Assembly (NCBI RefSeq): GCF_017491605.1
Contig: NZ_JAFGYY010000020.1
Coordinates: 1-64,000 of the forward strand
Reading direction: 5' to 3'
Length of the DNA: 64,000 nt
Origin: Pseudomonas sp. 30_B
Lineage (GTDB): Bacteria > Pseudomonadota > Gammaproteobacteria > Pseudomonadales > Pseudomonadaceae
The position numbers and the translations under genes were made by a program. This document shows positions 43,033 through 51,867 of the stretch, piece after piece (within the stretch, counting starts at the first letter, position 1; each line of letters begins with the position of its first letter). The notes under the pieces are model-generated. The model was not told the DNA's origin, did no database searches, and saw only the letters and a program-made list of their open reading frames with translations.

Positions 43033-45108
43033 ATGGGCCAACCAGAAGTCCTGACCAATCGCCAGAACGGTGCGAGCCTCACGCGGCCCACCGTCTCCAG
43101 CCATCTGGCGTTCACTGCGCTCAGCGTCCTTGCGCTGATGGCGATGTTCTCCCTGCTGCGCCTTGCGCTGTTCATCTACAACCGCGAGCTGGTGGGCAGC
43201 ACGCCGGCCTCCACCTTCGTCGAGGCCTTCATCACCGGCATGCGTTTCGACATCCGCGTGGTGGTCTACATCATCGCGCCTGTGGTCTTCGCTACCGCCA
43301 GCGCCCGTGCCATGGGCTGGCGCTGGCTGTGGAAGGCCTGGCTGACCGCAACCGCGAGCCTGACGCTGTTTCTCGGCGTGCTGGAGATGGACTTCTACCG
43401 CGAATTCCACCAGCGCCTGAACAGCCTGGTGTTCCAGTACATGGCCGAAGATCCCAAGACGGTCATGAGCATGATCTGGTACGGCTATCCGGTGGTCCGT
43501 TACCTGCTGGCCTGGGCCTTCGCCACCTGGCTGCTGTACATGCTGTTCCGTGGCATCGACCGCGCGACCCGTCCGAGCGCCTCCGGCCCGGCGATTGCCG
43601 CCTGGTACGTTCGCGCCGTGGTCATGCTGGCGGTCGTGGCGGTCTGCGTCGTCGCCGCCCGTGGCACCCTGCGCCAGGGCCCGCCGCTGCGCTGGGGCGA
43701 TGCCTTCACCACCGACTCGATGTTCGCCAACCAGCTGGGCCTGAACGGTACCCTGACCCTGATCAAGGCCGCCGAAAGCCGCTTCTCCGAGGACCGCGAC
43801 AATATCTGGAAGGCCACGCTGCCCGATGAGCAGGCCCGCGAGACCGTGCGCAAGATGCTGGTAATGCCGTCCGACAAGCTGGTCGATGCCGACGAAGCGG
43901 CGGTCCGCCGCGACTACACCCCGCCGGCCGACGGCACCCTGCCGATCAAGAACGTGGTGGTGATCCTGCTGGAAAGCTTCGCCGGCCACTTCGTCGGCGC
44001 GCTGGGCGGGGAGGGCAACATCACGCCGTACTTCGACAAGCTGTCGAAGGAAGGCCTGCTGTTCACCCAGTTCTTCTCCAACGGCACCCACACCCACCAG
44101 GGCATGTTCGCCACCATGGCGTGCTTCCCGAACCTGCCGGGCTTCGAATACCTGATGCAGACGCCCGAGGGTGGCCACAAGTTCTCCGGCCTGCCGCAAC
44201 TGCTGTCGGCGCGCAAGTTCGAGGACGTCTACGTCTACAACGGTGACTTCGCCTGGGACAACCAGTCCGGCTTCTTCGCCAACCAGGGCATGACCTCCTT
44301 CATCGGCCGCAACGACTACGTGAACCCGGTGTTCTCCGACCCGACCTGGGGCGTGTCCGACCAAGACATGTTCGCCCGCGGCAACGAGGAACTGGACAAG
44401 CTCGATGCCACCGGCAAGCCGTTCTATGCCCTGCTGCAGAGTCTGTCGAACCACGTGCCCTACGCACTGCCGAAGGACCTGCCGGTGGAGCGCGTGACCG
44501 GCCACGGCAGCCTCGACGAGCACCTGACCGCCATGCGCTATTCCGACTGGGCGCTGGGCCAGTTCTTCGAGAAGGCCAAGAAGTCGCCGTACTACAAGGA
44601 CACCCTGTTCATCGTGGTGGGTGACCACGGCTTCGGCGCGCCCGAGCAGCTGACTGAAATGGACCTGTTCCGCTTCAACGTGCCCTTCCTGATGATCGCT
44701 CCGGGCATCCAGGAGAAGTTCGGCGCCACCCGCGACACCGTCGGCACCCAGATCGACATCGTGCCGACCATCATGGGCCGCCTGGGCGGCGAGACCCGCC
44801 ACCAGTGCTGGGGCCGCGACCTGCTGAACCTGCCCGAAGGCGACAAGGGCATCGGCGTGATCAAGCCCTCCGGCAGCGAGCAGGTGGTGGCGATCATCAA
44901 CGGCAACCGCATCCTGATCAAACCCAAGGAAGGCGACATCCGCGTCTACGACTACAAGGTCGGCAAGGACTTCGGCGTGACCCGTGTGGAAAACGCGCCG
45001 GACCAGGAAGACCTGCGCGTGCGTCTGGAGTCCTTCATCCAGACCGCGACCAAGAGCCTGCTGGACAACACCGCCGGTGTGGTGGGCGGCAAGCCTGACG
45101 CGAAGTGA
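43033..45108 (+). CDS. LTA synthase-like sulfatase (alkaline phosphatase superfamily), membrane-bound
   Basis: 691 aa from MGQPEVLTNRQNG; the longer frame upstream is not protein-like. Five TM segments lie in the first 210 residues, then a periplasmic sulfatase/phosphoglycerol-transferase domain: KNVVVILLESFAGHFVG (first metal site), the catalytic Thr in FSNGTHTHQGMFATM, and VVGDHGFGAPE near the second metal site. LTA-synthase-like proteins of Gram-negatives may transfer phosphoglycerol or phosphoethanolamine to surface glycans; the substrate is unknown. Position matches P. aeruginosa PA1689 (from memory). Confidence 0.9.
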   Translation: MGQPEVLTNRQNGASLTRPTVSSHLAFTALSVLALMAMFSLLRLALFIYNRELVGSTPASTFVEAFITGMRFDIRVVVYIIAPVVFATASARAMGWRWLWKAWLTATASLTLFLGVLEMDFYREFHQRLNSLVFQYMAEDPKTVMSMIWYGYPVVRYLLAWAFATWLLYMLFRGIDRATRPSASGPAIAAWYVRAVVMLAVVAVCVVAARGTLRQGPPLRWGDAFTTDSMFANQLGLNGTLTLIKAAESRFSEDRDNIWKATLPDEQARETVRKMLVMPSDKLVDADEAAVRRDYTPPADGTLPIKNVVVILLESFAGHFVGALGGEGNITPYFDKLSKEGLLFTQFFSNGTHTHQGMFATMACFPNLPGFEYLMQTPEGGHKFSGLPQLLSARKFEDVYVYNGDFAWDNQSGFFANQGMTSFIGRNDYVNPVFSDPTWGVSDQDMFARGNEELDKLDATGKPFYALLQSLSNHVPYALPKDLPVERVTGHGSLDEHLTAMRYSDWALGQFFEKAKKSPYYKDTLFIVVGDHGFGAPEQLTEMDLFRFNVPFLMIAPGIQEKFGATRDTVGTQIDIVPTIMGRLGGETRHQCWGRDLLNLPEGDKGIGVIKPSGSEQVVAIINGNRILIKPKEGDIRVYDYKVGKDFGVTRVENAPDQEDLRVRLESFIQTATKSLLDNTAGVVGGKPDAK

Positions 45109-45123
45109 TCGCCAGGTAAGCGC

Positions 45124-45149
45124 AAAAGGGGCCTTCGGGCCCCTTTTTC
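45124..45149 (+). terminator. Rho-independent terminator
   Basis: AAAAGGGGCC-TTCG-GGCCCCTTTTTC, 15 bp after the sulfatase stop. Confidence 0.95.
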
Positions 45150-45191
45150 TTTGGGGCCGGGTGCGAGTGCGGAAAGCGCTCCGATTCCCCC

Positions 45192-45258
45192 GTAGGAGCG
45201 GACTTCGTCCGCGATCAGCTTCCGCGTGGGGCCATCGCGGACGGAGTCCGCTCCTGCA
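45192..45258. repeat. Inverted REP pair
   Basis: GTAGGAGCGGACTTCGTCCG and its inverted partner ATCGCGGACGGAGTCCGCTC lie in the 319-bp gap before the TauE gene. Confidence 0.8.
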
Positions 45259-45337
45259 GTCAAGTTCCGAGCGGCATCCAGAGGGCTCGGCGCGGAAAAG
45301 CACAACCGGGCTTCAGGTGAAAACAAGTTATAAAGTA

Positions 45338-45352
45338 AGACCACATCGGTCT
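45338..45352. promoter_or_regulatory. Dyad in AT-rich promoter region of the TauE gene
   Basis: AGACC and GGTCT form a 5-bp dyad with a 5-base spacer inside an unusually AT-rich stretch (about 45318-45370) that ends 58 bp before the start codon. It is a candidate operator within a promoter; the protein that binds is unknown. Confidence 0.4.
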
Positions 45353-45427
45353 AATGCATTATAAGAAAAGTCGCTATCCTGCCGCCCACACCACGAGGTG
45401 ATCAGTTTCGCCAGTCAGGACGCGTAG

Positions 45428-46213
45428 ATGGAAGTTGGCAATATCGGTTTCGTGATCGCGGGTCTTGTCGTTGGCTTTATCGTTGGTATGACCGGTGTCG
45501 GCGGCGGTTCGCTGATGACCCCCATCCTCCTCTGGTTCGGTATCAACCCTGCCGCCGCGGTAGGCACCGACCTGCTGTATGCCGCCATCACCAAGTCCGG
45601 CGGTGTCCTGGTTCATCGCAAGAACGACAACATCGACTGGCGCATCACCGGCTGGCTCGCCCTGGGCAGCGTGCCGGCAGCGGCGCTGACCCTGCTGTTC
45701 CTGCACAACCTGAACGCCGATACGGCGGCGATGAACAGCATCATCAAGCATGCCCTGGGCGTCGTCCTGCTGCTCACCGCTCTGGCCGTGCTGTTCAAGA
45801 AGCAGGCGCTGGCCTTCGCACAGCGCCACGCCGGCGACAGCTTCCACTTCAGCGGCCCCAAGTTGAACAGCCTGACCGTCGTCACCGGCGCCGTCCTCGG
45901 TGCCATGGTCGCGCTGACCTCCATCGGCGCCGGCGCGCTGGGCACCGTGGCGCTGTTCGTGCTCTATCCCTTCCTTGCCACCCGCCGTCTGGTAGGCACC
46001 GAGATCGCCCACGCCGTACCGCTCACCCTGGTCGCCGGCCTCGGCCACGCCAGCATGGGCAACATGGACTGGGGCCTGCTCGGCTACCTGCTGATCGGCT
46101 CGCTGCCGGGCATCTACATCGGCAGCCACCTGGCCGGCCGCGTTCCGGACGGCGTGCTGCGTCCCTGCCTGGCGGTGATGCTGGCGTCGATCGGCTACAA
46201 GCTGGTCTTCTGA
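45428..46213 (+). CDS. TauE/SafE-family sulfite/organosulfonate exporter
   Basis: Inner-membrane protein of 261 aa with about seven or eight TM segments. The family repeats are visible: VGMTGVGGGSLMTPILLWFGINPAAAVGT near the N-terminus and the matching MVALTSIGAGALGTVALFVL in the second half. TauE/SafE proteins move sulfite, sulfonates or related anions across the membrane. The gene ends exactly where structured-element copy 2 begins. No sulfonate metabolism genes are adjacent. Confidence 0.9.
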   Translation: MEVGNIGFVIAGLVVGFIVGMTGVGGGSLMTPILLWFGINPAAAVGTDLLYAAITKSGGVLVHRKNDNIDWRITGWLALGSVPAAALTLLFLHNLNADTAAMNSIIKHALGVVLLLTALAVLFKKQALAFAQRHAGDSFHFSGPKLNSLTVVTGAVLGAMVALTSIGAGALGTVALFVLYPFLATRRLVGTEIAHAVPLTLVAGLGHASMGNMDWGLLGYLLIGSLPGIYIGSHLAGRVPDGVLRPCLAVMLASIGYKLVF

Positions 46214-46347
46214 AACCTCTCTACGATCCGCGTCGGCCGTAGGGCGTTGGACAGCGCCCTCAGGTGCTCATTTACAGGGCGTAAACTCCGCTCTTCGGGC
46301 GCTCTCCGCCTACTACGGCTCTAGCTCGCAAGCTCGTCAACAGGTTT
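46213..46347 (-). repeat. Second dispersed structured element, copy 2
   Basis: Terminal repeats AAACCT (46213-46218) and AGGTTT (46342-46347). Stems: GCCGTAG (46236-46242) with CTACGGC (46313-46319); AGCGCCC (46253-46259) with GGGCGCT (46297-46303); TTTAC with GTAAA around a 5-base loop (46271-46285). On the minus strand it aligns throughout with 35490-35631, sharing GCGAGCTAGAGC, GTAAATGAGCA and GCCGACGCG, but both 7-bp stems have entirely different, still complementary, sequences. It exactly fills the space between the convergent TauE and AraC genes. Confidence 0.88.
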
Positions 46348-46348
46348 G

Positions 46349-47365
46349 CTAGCCCCGGCGGAAACGCCCCGGCGTCACGCCTTTCCAGCGGCGGAAGGCG
46401 TGAATGAAGTTCGACACCTCCCCATAGCCGAGCCGCTCGGCGATCTCCTCCAGACGAATCACGCCCGTGGCCAGCAACTCCTCGGCCAGGGCCTGGCGCA
46501 CCTCGTCCACCAGCGCGCGGAAGCTGCTGCCTTCGGCGTCCAGGCGGCGGCGCAGGGTGCGCGAGGTCATGTGCATCGCCTCGGCCATCTGCTCCATGTC
46601 CGGCAGCCGTCCGGGCGTGGCCAGCAGGCGGTCGCGGATCTGCCCGGACAGCCCGGTGCGCACCTGGCGCCGGGCGAGCAGGGCGCGGCACTGTTCCTCG
46701 CAGCGCAACGCCACTTCCGGGTTGGCGCCGGGCAGCGGCAGTTCGAGGATGCGGCTGTCGAAGATGATGCGGTTCTCCGCCTGGCCGAACAGCGGCCGTA
46801 CCCCCAGTTCGTCGATGTAGGGCTGCACGTCGCCGGGCGCTTCGCGGCGGAAGCTGACGTGACGCACCGGTGCCGGCTGGTTGGTCAGGTCGCGCTGGAT
46901 GCGCAGCACGCCGCCGCCGTCGCGCTCGATCAGGAAGTCGCGCAGGTCCTCCGGGATGGCCTCGTCGTCCAGCACCAGGTGCGCCTCGCCGTCGTGCTCC
47001 TCCAGGCGCATGCGGTGGAAGGCGTAGGTCAGGTCGAGGTAGCGCAGCCCCAGGCGCGCGGCGCTGAGGAAGGTGGCGCTGCTGAGCAGGGCGAAGCCCC
47101 AGATGCCATAGGTGTTGAGGTGGTAGCGCAGCCCGGCCTCGAGGCCGATCCCGGGGATATGCCCCAGGTGCCGGGTCAGATTGCGTACCAGGCGTAGCTC
47201 CTGCTCGGCGTCAACTTCCGCGCCGGGATCGGCGAGCACGCCGATGTCCAGGCCGGTATCACCCAGGCATTGTTCCAGGTTCAAGCCATGGTCCAGGCCG
47301 AACTGCGTCAGCAGTTGCACGCTGACGGCGCTGCGGCGCGGCGACCAGTGGGGAGTGGCAGGCAT
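46349..47365 (-). CDS. AraC-family transcriptional regulator
   Basis: 338 aa with an N-terminal Arabinose_bd-type sensing domain (about residues 20-200) and a C-terminal AraC DNA-binding domain (about 230-338) containing MEQMAEAMHMTSRTLRRRLD and IAERLGYGEVSNFIHAFRRW. GAGGA precedes the ATG. Divergent from the monooxygenase-hydrolase-SDR operon, so it is the likely activator of that pathway. OruR/ArgR-like domain arrangement; inducer unknown. Confidence 0.92.
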   Translation of the reverse strand: MPATPHWSPRRSAVSVQLLTQFGLDHGLNLEQCLGDTGLDIGVLADPGAEVDAEQELRLVRNLTRHLGHIPGIGLEAGLRYHLNTYGIWGFALLSSATFLSAARLGLRYLDLTYAFHRMRLEEHDGEAHLVLDDEAIPEDLRDFLIERDGGGVLRIQRDLTNQPAPVRHVSFRREAPGDVQPYIDELGVRPLFGQAENRIIFDSRILELPLPGANPEVALRCEEQCRALLARRQVRTGLSGQIRDRLLATPGRLPDMEQMAEAMHMTSRTLRRRLDAEGSSFRALVDEVRQALAEELLATGVIRLEEIAERLGYGEVSNFIHAFRRWKGVTPGRFRRG

Positions 47366-47448
47366 CGGAATCCTCGTCGGACAATCTGACCGAAAGTCAC
47401 AATTTTATGTCCGACTATGCCATAATCCGAGGACGAATGAAGCCCTAG

Positions 47449-47480
47449 GATGTTCCCATCCGCCATCGGGCGGGAACATC
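47449..47480 (+). promoter_or_regulatory. Leader dyad before the monooxygenase operon
   Basis: GATGTTC (47449-47455) pairs with GAACATC (47474-47480), and CCGCC with GGCGG inside, around an ATCG loop, leaving a 4-base bulge. It lies 15 bases upstream of the start codon, just before the GGGAG ribosome binding site. Either an RNA hairpin or a protein-binding dyad. Confidence 0.5.
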
Positions 47481-47495
47481 ACCGGGAGCATAACA

Positions 47496-48971
47496 ATGAC
47501 AAACACTTCCCCCGGATCGGCTGCCGTGCGCGTGCTGATCATCGGCGCCGGCTTCGCCGGCCTGGGCCTGGCGATCCGTCTGAAGCAGGCGGGCATCGAG
47601 GATTTCCTGATCCTCGAAAAGGCCGGCGACGTCGGCGGCTGCTGGCGCGAGAACCGCTATCCGGGCGCCGCCTGCGACGTGCCTTCGCACCTGTATTCCT
47701 TTTCCTTCGAGCCCAAGGCCGACTGGTCGCGCAAGTTCGCCCCGCAGGCGGAAATCCTCGACTACGCCCGGCACTGCGCGGACAAGTACGGCCTGCGCGA
47801 ACGCATCCGCTTCCACTGCGAAGTCAGCGCGGCGAGCTTCGACGAGGCGGCCGGGGAGTGGCGGGTGACCTGCGCCAATGGCGAGGTGCTGCGCGCCCAG
47901 TCGCTGGTCTGTGCCCTCGGCCAGTTGAGCCGGCCACTGATTCCGCATCTGCCTGGCATCGAGCGTTTCCAGGGCAAGGCCTTCCACTCCGCGCAGTGGG
48001 ATGACCAGGCGAAGCTGGAAGGCGGCCGCGTGGCGGTGATCGGCACAGGCGCCAGCGCCATCCAGTTCGTCCCGCAGATCGCGCCGAAGGCCGCCGAGCT
48101 GCTGCTGTTCCAGCGCAGTGCGGCCTATGTGATTCCCAAGCCGGACCGTCCCTATGCCGCCTGGGAGCGCAACCTGAAGGCGCGCCTGCCGTGGCTGCAA
48201 CGGCTCGATCGGGGGCTCAAGTACATCCAGCACGAGGCGCGTGCACTGGCCTTCACCGTGTTCCCGCCGCTGATGAAGATGATGCGCCTGAGCTTCCACC
48301 GTCACCTGCAGCGGGGCATTCCCGATGCCGGCCTGCGCGCGCGGCTGGAGCCGGATTACCCGCTGGGCTGCAAGCGCATCCTGATCAGCAACGACTACTA
48401 CCCGGCACTGGCGCGCAGCAATGTGAAGCTGGTGGATACCGGCATCCGTGAAGTCACCGAGGACGCCATCGTCACCCGCGACGGCCAGCGCCATCCTGTG
48501 GATACCATCATCTACGGCACCGGTTTCGCCGCCACCGAGTTCCTCGCGCCGATGCGCGTCCAGGGGTTGGGTGGGCGCGAGTTGAACCAGGCGTGGAAAG
48601 AGGGCGCCGAGGCCTACAAGGGCATCAGCGTCAGCGGCTTCCCCAACCTGTTCATCCTCTACGGGCCGAACACCAACCTGGGGCACAACTCGATCATCTA
48701 CATGCTGGAGAGCCAGTTCCCCTACGTGCTCGGCTGCCTGCAGCGGATCCGCCGCGAGGGCCTGAAGTACCTGGACGTGAAACCCCAGGTGCAGCAGCGT
48801 TTCAACCAGCACCTGCAGCACGAGTTGCGCCATACCATCTGGGAACGCGGCTGCAACAGCTGGTACAAGACCGCCAGCGGGCGCAATACCGTGAACTGGC
48901 CGGGCTTCACCTTCCGCTATCGTCAACAGACCCGCCAGCCGGAGTTCGCCGACTATGACTGCATCCGTTGA
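47496..48971 (+). CDS. Baeyer-Villiger type flavin monooxygenase
   Basis: FAD/NADPH monooxygenase of 491 aa inserting oxygen next to a ketone to form an ester or lactone. FAD motif IGAGFAGLG at residues 16-24; WRENRYPGAACDVPSHLYSF; the BVMO fingerprint F158-x-G160-xxx-H164-xxx-W168 (FQGKAFHSAQW); a second Rossmann motif VIGTGASAIQ just after. GGGAG lies eight bases before the ATG. First gene of an operon with an alpha/beta hydrolase (overlap 17 bp) and an SDR, logically alcohol to ketone to ester to hydrolysis products. Confidence 0.92.
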   Translation: MTNTSPGSAAVRVLIIGAGFAGLGLAIRLKQAGIEDFLILEKAGDVGGCWRENRYPGAACDVPSHLYSFSFEPKADWSRKFAPQAEILDYARHCADKYGLRERIRFHCEVSAASFDEAAGEWRVTCANGEVLRAQSLVCALGQLSRPLIPHLPGIERFQGKAFHSAQWDDQAKLEGGRVAVIGTGASAIQFVPQIAPKAAELLLFQRSAAYVIPKPDRPYAAWERNLKARLPWLQRLDRGLKYIQHEARALAFTVFPPLMKMMRLSFHRHLQRGIPDAGLRARLEPDYPLGCKRILISNDYYPALARSNVKLVDTGIREVTEDAIVTRDGQRHPVDTIIYGTGFAATEFLAPMRVQGLGGRELNQAWKEGAEAYKGISVSGFPNLFILYGPNTNLGHNSIIYMLESQFPYVLGCLQRIRREGLKYLDVKPQVQQRFNQHLQHELRHTIWERGCNSWYKTASGRNTVNWPGFTFRYRQQTRQPEFADYDCIR

Positions 48972-49902
48972 ACCGCAGGTGCCGCTCTCCCTTGGCCAGA
49001 AGATCCTCACCGCCGCCTTGCGCGGCCTGCTCAACCTGCTGTTCCGCGGCCTGATGGGGCCGCAGTTGCCGGTGCAGGCGCAGCGCGCGCTGCTGCGCGG
49101 GCTGACCGCCGCGACCCTGACGCCCCGTGGCGTGCAGCGCGAGCAGACGACTCTGGGCGGGCTGCCCTGCGAAGTCTGGCGGCCCCGCGAGGGTAGGGCG
49201 GGGACGGTGATCCTCTACCTGCACGGCGGCGCCTATCTGGTCGGCTCGCCGGCCACCCACCGGGCCATCACCGCCAACCTGGCGCGGCTCTGCCAGGCGG
49301 AGGTCTGGGCGCTGGATTACCGCCTGGCGCCGGAGCACCCGTTCCCGGCCCAGCGTGATGATGCGGTGGCGGCCTACCGTGCGCTGCTGGACAAGGGCAT
49401 CCCGTCTTCGGCCATCGCCATTGCCGGGGATTCCGCCGGCGGCCACCTGACCCTGCAACTGGCGCTGCAAGCGAAGGCGCTCGGACTGCCGGCGCCCGGT
49501 GCGCTGGTGACCTTCTCGCCGGTGACCGACCTGACTTCCGAGCACCTGCACGCACCGGCGGCGGGCGATCCCCTGATTACCCGCGCCTGGATCGACAGCG
49601 CCATGGCGATGTTCTGCCCGCCGGGCGTGAGTCGGAGCGATGCGCAGCTGTCGCCGCTGTACGCCGATCTCACCGGCCTGCCGCCGCTGCTGATCCAGGT
49701 TGGCGAAGATGAAGTGCTGCGCAACGACAGCCTGCGTTTCGCCGATGCCGCGCGACGCCATGGCGCCGTGGTGAAGCTGCAGCGCTTCCCGAACTGCTGG
49801 CACGTGTTCCAGGCCCACGCGGGGGTACTGAATGTGGCTGACCGTGCGTTGCAGGACGTGGCCAAGTTTGTCGCCCAACATCTGCGGGGAGTGCGTGGAT
49901 GA
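48955..49902 (+). CDS. Alpha/beta hydrolase (HSL family)
   Basis: 315-aa esterase of the hormone-sensitive-lipase group. HGGA oxyanion motif at residues 90-93, DYRLAPEHPFPA at about 121-132, nucleophile Ser160 in GDSAGG, acid in GEDEVLRND and His in NCWHVFQAH. It starts 17 bp inside the monooxygenase gene and overlaps the SDR gene by four bases, so it is translationally coupled to both. Probably hydrolyses the ester made by the monooxygenase. Confidence 0.93.
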   Translation: MTASVEPQVPLSLGQKILTAALRGLLNLLFRGLMGPQLPVQAQRALLRGLTAATLTPRGVQREQTTLGGLPCEVWRPREGRAGTVILYLHGGAYLVGSPATHRAITANLARLCQAEVWALDYRLAPEHPFPAQRDDAVAAYRALLDKGIPSSAIAIAGDSAGGHLTLQLALQAKALGLPAPGALVTFSPVTDLTSEHLHAPAAGDPLITRAWIDSAMAMFCPPGVSRSDAQLSPLYADLTGLPPLLIQVGEDEVLRNDSLRFADAARRHGAVVKLQRFPNCWHVFQAHAGVLNVADRALQDVAKFVAQHLRGVRG

Positions 49903-50660
49903 ACAACATCCTCATCAGTGGCGCCGCGTCGGGGATCGGTGCCGCCACCGCAAGACTGTTTCACCAACGGGGTTGGCGCGTCGGCCTGCTCGACCGGAAT
50001 TCCGAGCCGCTGGCAGCGCTCGCCGCCGAACTGGGCGATGCCTGGCAGCGGGCGCTGGATGTCACCGATGCCGAGGCGTTGACGGCAGCCGTGCGTGAAT
50101 ACGCCGAGGCCTGCGACGGTGGTCTGCGCCTGCTGTTCAATTGTGCGGGCATCCTGCGTTTCGGCCGCTTCGAGGACATCAGCCTGGCGGAGCACAACCT
50201 GATCATCGCGATCAATGTGCAGGGCGTGTTCAATTGCTGCCATGCCGCGCTGCCGTTCCTCAAGCGCACGCCGGGCGCGCAGGTGCTGAACATGGGCTCG
50301 GCCTCGGGGCTTTACGGCGTGCCGCAGATGGCCAGCTATTCCGCCTCGAAGTTCGCCATTCGCGGATTGACCGAGGCGCTGGAGCTGGAGTGGCGCGAGC
50401 ACGGCATTCGCGTCGCCGACCTGATGCCGCCCTTCGTGCGCACGCCGATGGTCGCCAGCCAAGCGGTCGAGCCACCGGTGCTGCGCCGCCTGGGCGTAAC
50501 CCTGAGCGCCGAGGACATCGCCGCAGCGGCCTGGCGCCAGGCGCAGAGCCGGGCGGTGCACCGGCCCATCGGCGCGCTGTTCCGGGCGATGTACTGGTCC
50601 GGTCAACTGTCGCCGCCGGCGCTCAATCGCTGGGTGATGGCCTGGCTCAGCCGCGCCTGA
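49899..50660 (+). CDS. Short-chain dehydrogenase/reductase
   Basis: Classical SDR of 253 aa with cofactor motif SGAASGIGAAT near residue 7, NCAG at about 82-85, catalytic Ser in GSASGLYGVPQMAS and YSASK near residue 147. The C-terminal half ends with a hydrophobic stretch. Last gene of the monooxygenase operon (ATGA overlap with the hydrolase gene). It may oxidise the alcohol that becomes the monooxygenase substrate. Confidence 0.92.
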   Translation: MNNILISGAASGIGAATARLFHQRGWRVGLLDRNSEPLAALAAELGDAWQRALDVTDAEALTAAVREYAEACDGGLRLLFNCAGILRFGRFEDISLAEHNLIIAINVQGVFNCCHAALPFLKRTPGAQVLNMGSASGLYGVPQMASYSASKFAIRGLTEALELEWREHGIRVADLMPPFVRTPMVASQAVEPPVLRRLGVTLSAEDIAAAAWRQAQSRAVHRPIGALFRAMYWSGQLSPPALNRWVMAWLSRA

Positions 50661-50810
50661 GATTCGCCGCGAGAAAACGCGCACGCTCTGTCTCAGGGCT
50701 TTGCGCGATTTTCATCGCGGGGCTGCCCGTGGCGGCCGGAGCCTCGTAGACTCCCACGCCGGCGCCGTGGATGCGGCGCCGGTTCGTACGGTCTTCAAGG
50801 AATCTGCTCC

Positions 50811-51494
50811 ATGCAGCGCCCCCGCCTTTCCTGGAAAGCGGCCTGGCAACAGGCCTGGAACGATGTCACCAGCCCTTTCGATCGCCTCAGCGAAGGGGCT
50901 TTTGGCGTGGTCATGGCCCTGACCATCATCTCGGTCATCCCGGCCGCAGCCGAAGGCGCTGGCCGCCATGACCTGATTATCGCCGCGCTGGGCTGCAACC
51001 TGGCCTGGGGAGTGGTGGACGCGATGATGACCCTGGTGGGCATCCGTGTGCGCCTGGATCACGCCCACGAGCGCCTGCATGCCTTGCGGGGTGCGCAGCA
51101 GGAGCAGGGTTTCCGCGAAGGGCTGCGTGACTTTCTTCCGGATGTGGTGGTCGATGGCATGCTGCCCGAGGAAGTGCAGCGCATGCGCCACAACCTGCTC
51201 GCCTCCCGGATCGGGACGGGGGCTGCGCCACGGTTGGGGCGCGAGCACTGGCTGGCCTGGCTGGTGCTGGGCTCGCATACCTTCGCCGCCACCTTCCCGA
51301 TCATCCTGCCGTTGCTGCTGATCCCTGACGACCTGTTGGCCTTGCGCGCCGCCCAGTCGATCGGGCTGGCCATGCTGTTCATCCTGGGGTGGCGCTTGGC
51401 GCGCTGGGCCGGCGGCTCGCCGTGGAAGTCCTCGCTGGGCTTCACCGCCCTCGGGGTGCTGATGACCGGCATCTGCCTGGCCCTGGGCGGATAG
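50811..51494 (+). CDS. Five-TM membrane protein (VIT1/CCC1-like)
   Basis: 227-aa membrane protein with about five TM segments. FDRLSEGAFGVVMALTIISVI and CNLAWGVVDAMMTLVGIRVRLD resemble the first two helices of the VIT1/CCC1 iron-manganese transporter family, followed by a polar cytoplasmic helical region (about residues 85-140) and three more TM segments. The overall size fits, but the resemblance is by eye, so the metal-transport role is tentative. Monocistronic. Confidence 0.6.
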   Translation: MQRPRLSWKAAWQQAWNDVTSPFDRLSEGAFGVVMALTIISVIPAAAEGAGRHDLIIAALGCNLAWGVVDAMMTLVGIRVRLDHAHERLHALRGAQQEQGFREGLRDFLPDVVVDGMLPEEVQRMRHNLLASRIGTGAAPRLGREHWLAWLVLGSHTFAATFPIILPLLLIPDDLLALRAAQSIGLAMLFILGWRLARWAGGSPWKSSLGFTALGVLMTGICLALGG

Positions 51495-51867
51495 TGTTTC
51501 AGGCTGTTTCAGCCGTGGGTGTTGGTCTTCGGCTGAAACCTGCGCGGCGCTGCGACCTTGTGCTGGGCGTGCTGGTGCCGGGTACCGGTCGTGCCGAATT
51601 GCCGCCTGTCGCCGCTGCCCGGGCTGAAACGGTGAAGTAGCGGCAACTCGCCGGCAGAGGCGCTACGCTGGTGAGGTAGCCTTCACAATCCGCCAAGGGA
51701 TAGTGCCTTTCAGCGTGTTCGGCGGATTTGGCTTCCAATGGGGGGACGTTGTTTGACTTGGCGTTTCCTGTGGCACATAGAGGTGCCCGGAACGCATCCT
51801 TGCCGCCGGCAAGGGGCGTTCGTTGGCGGGAAATAAACTCTGAACGTCTCGAAAGGAGGTGCGTACC
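51495..51867. other. Gap before the RraB-like gene (373 bp)
   Basis: No convincing gene. AATCCGCC (51687-51694) and GGCGGATT (51721-51728) form a perfect 8-bp inverted repeat with a 26-base loop, and CCTTGCC/GGCAAGG forms a compact hairpin about 65 bp before the gene. These may shape the leader of the RraB-like mRNA. Confidence 0.5.

Noticed and set aside
43027..45303. 758-codon frame antisense to the sulfatase gene
   Set aside because: It extends through the terminator and REPs, and its translation is low-complexity.
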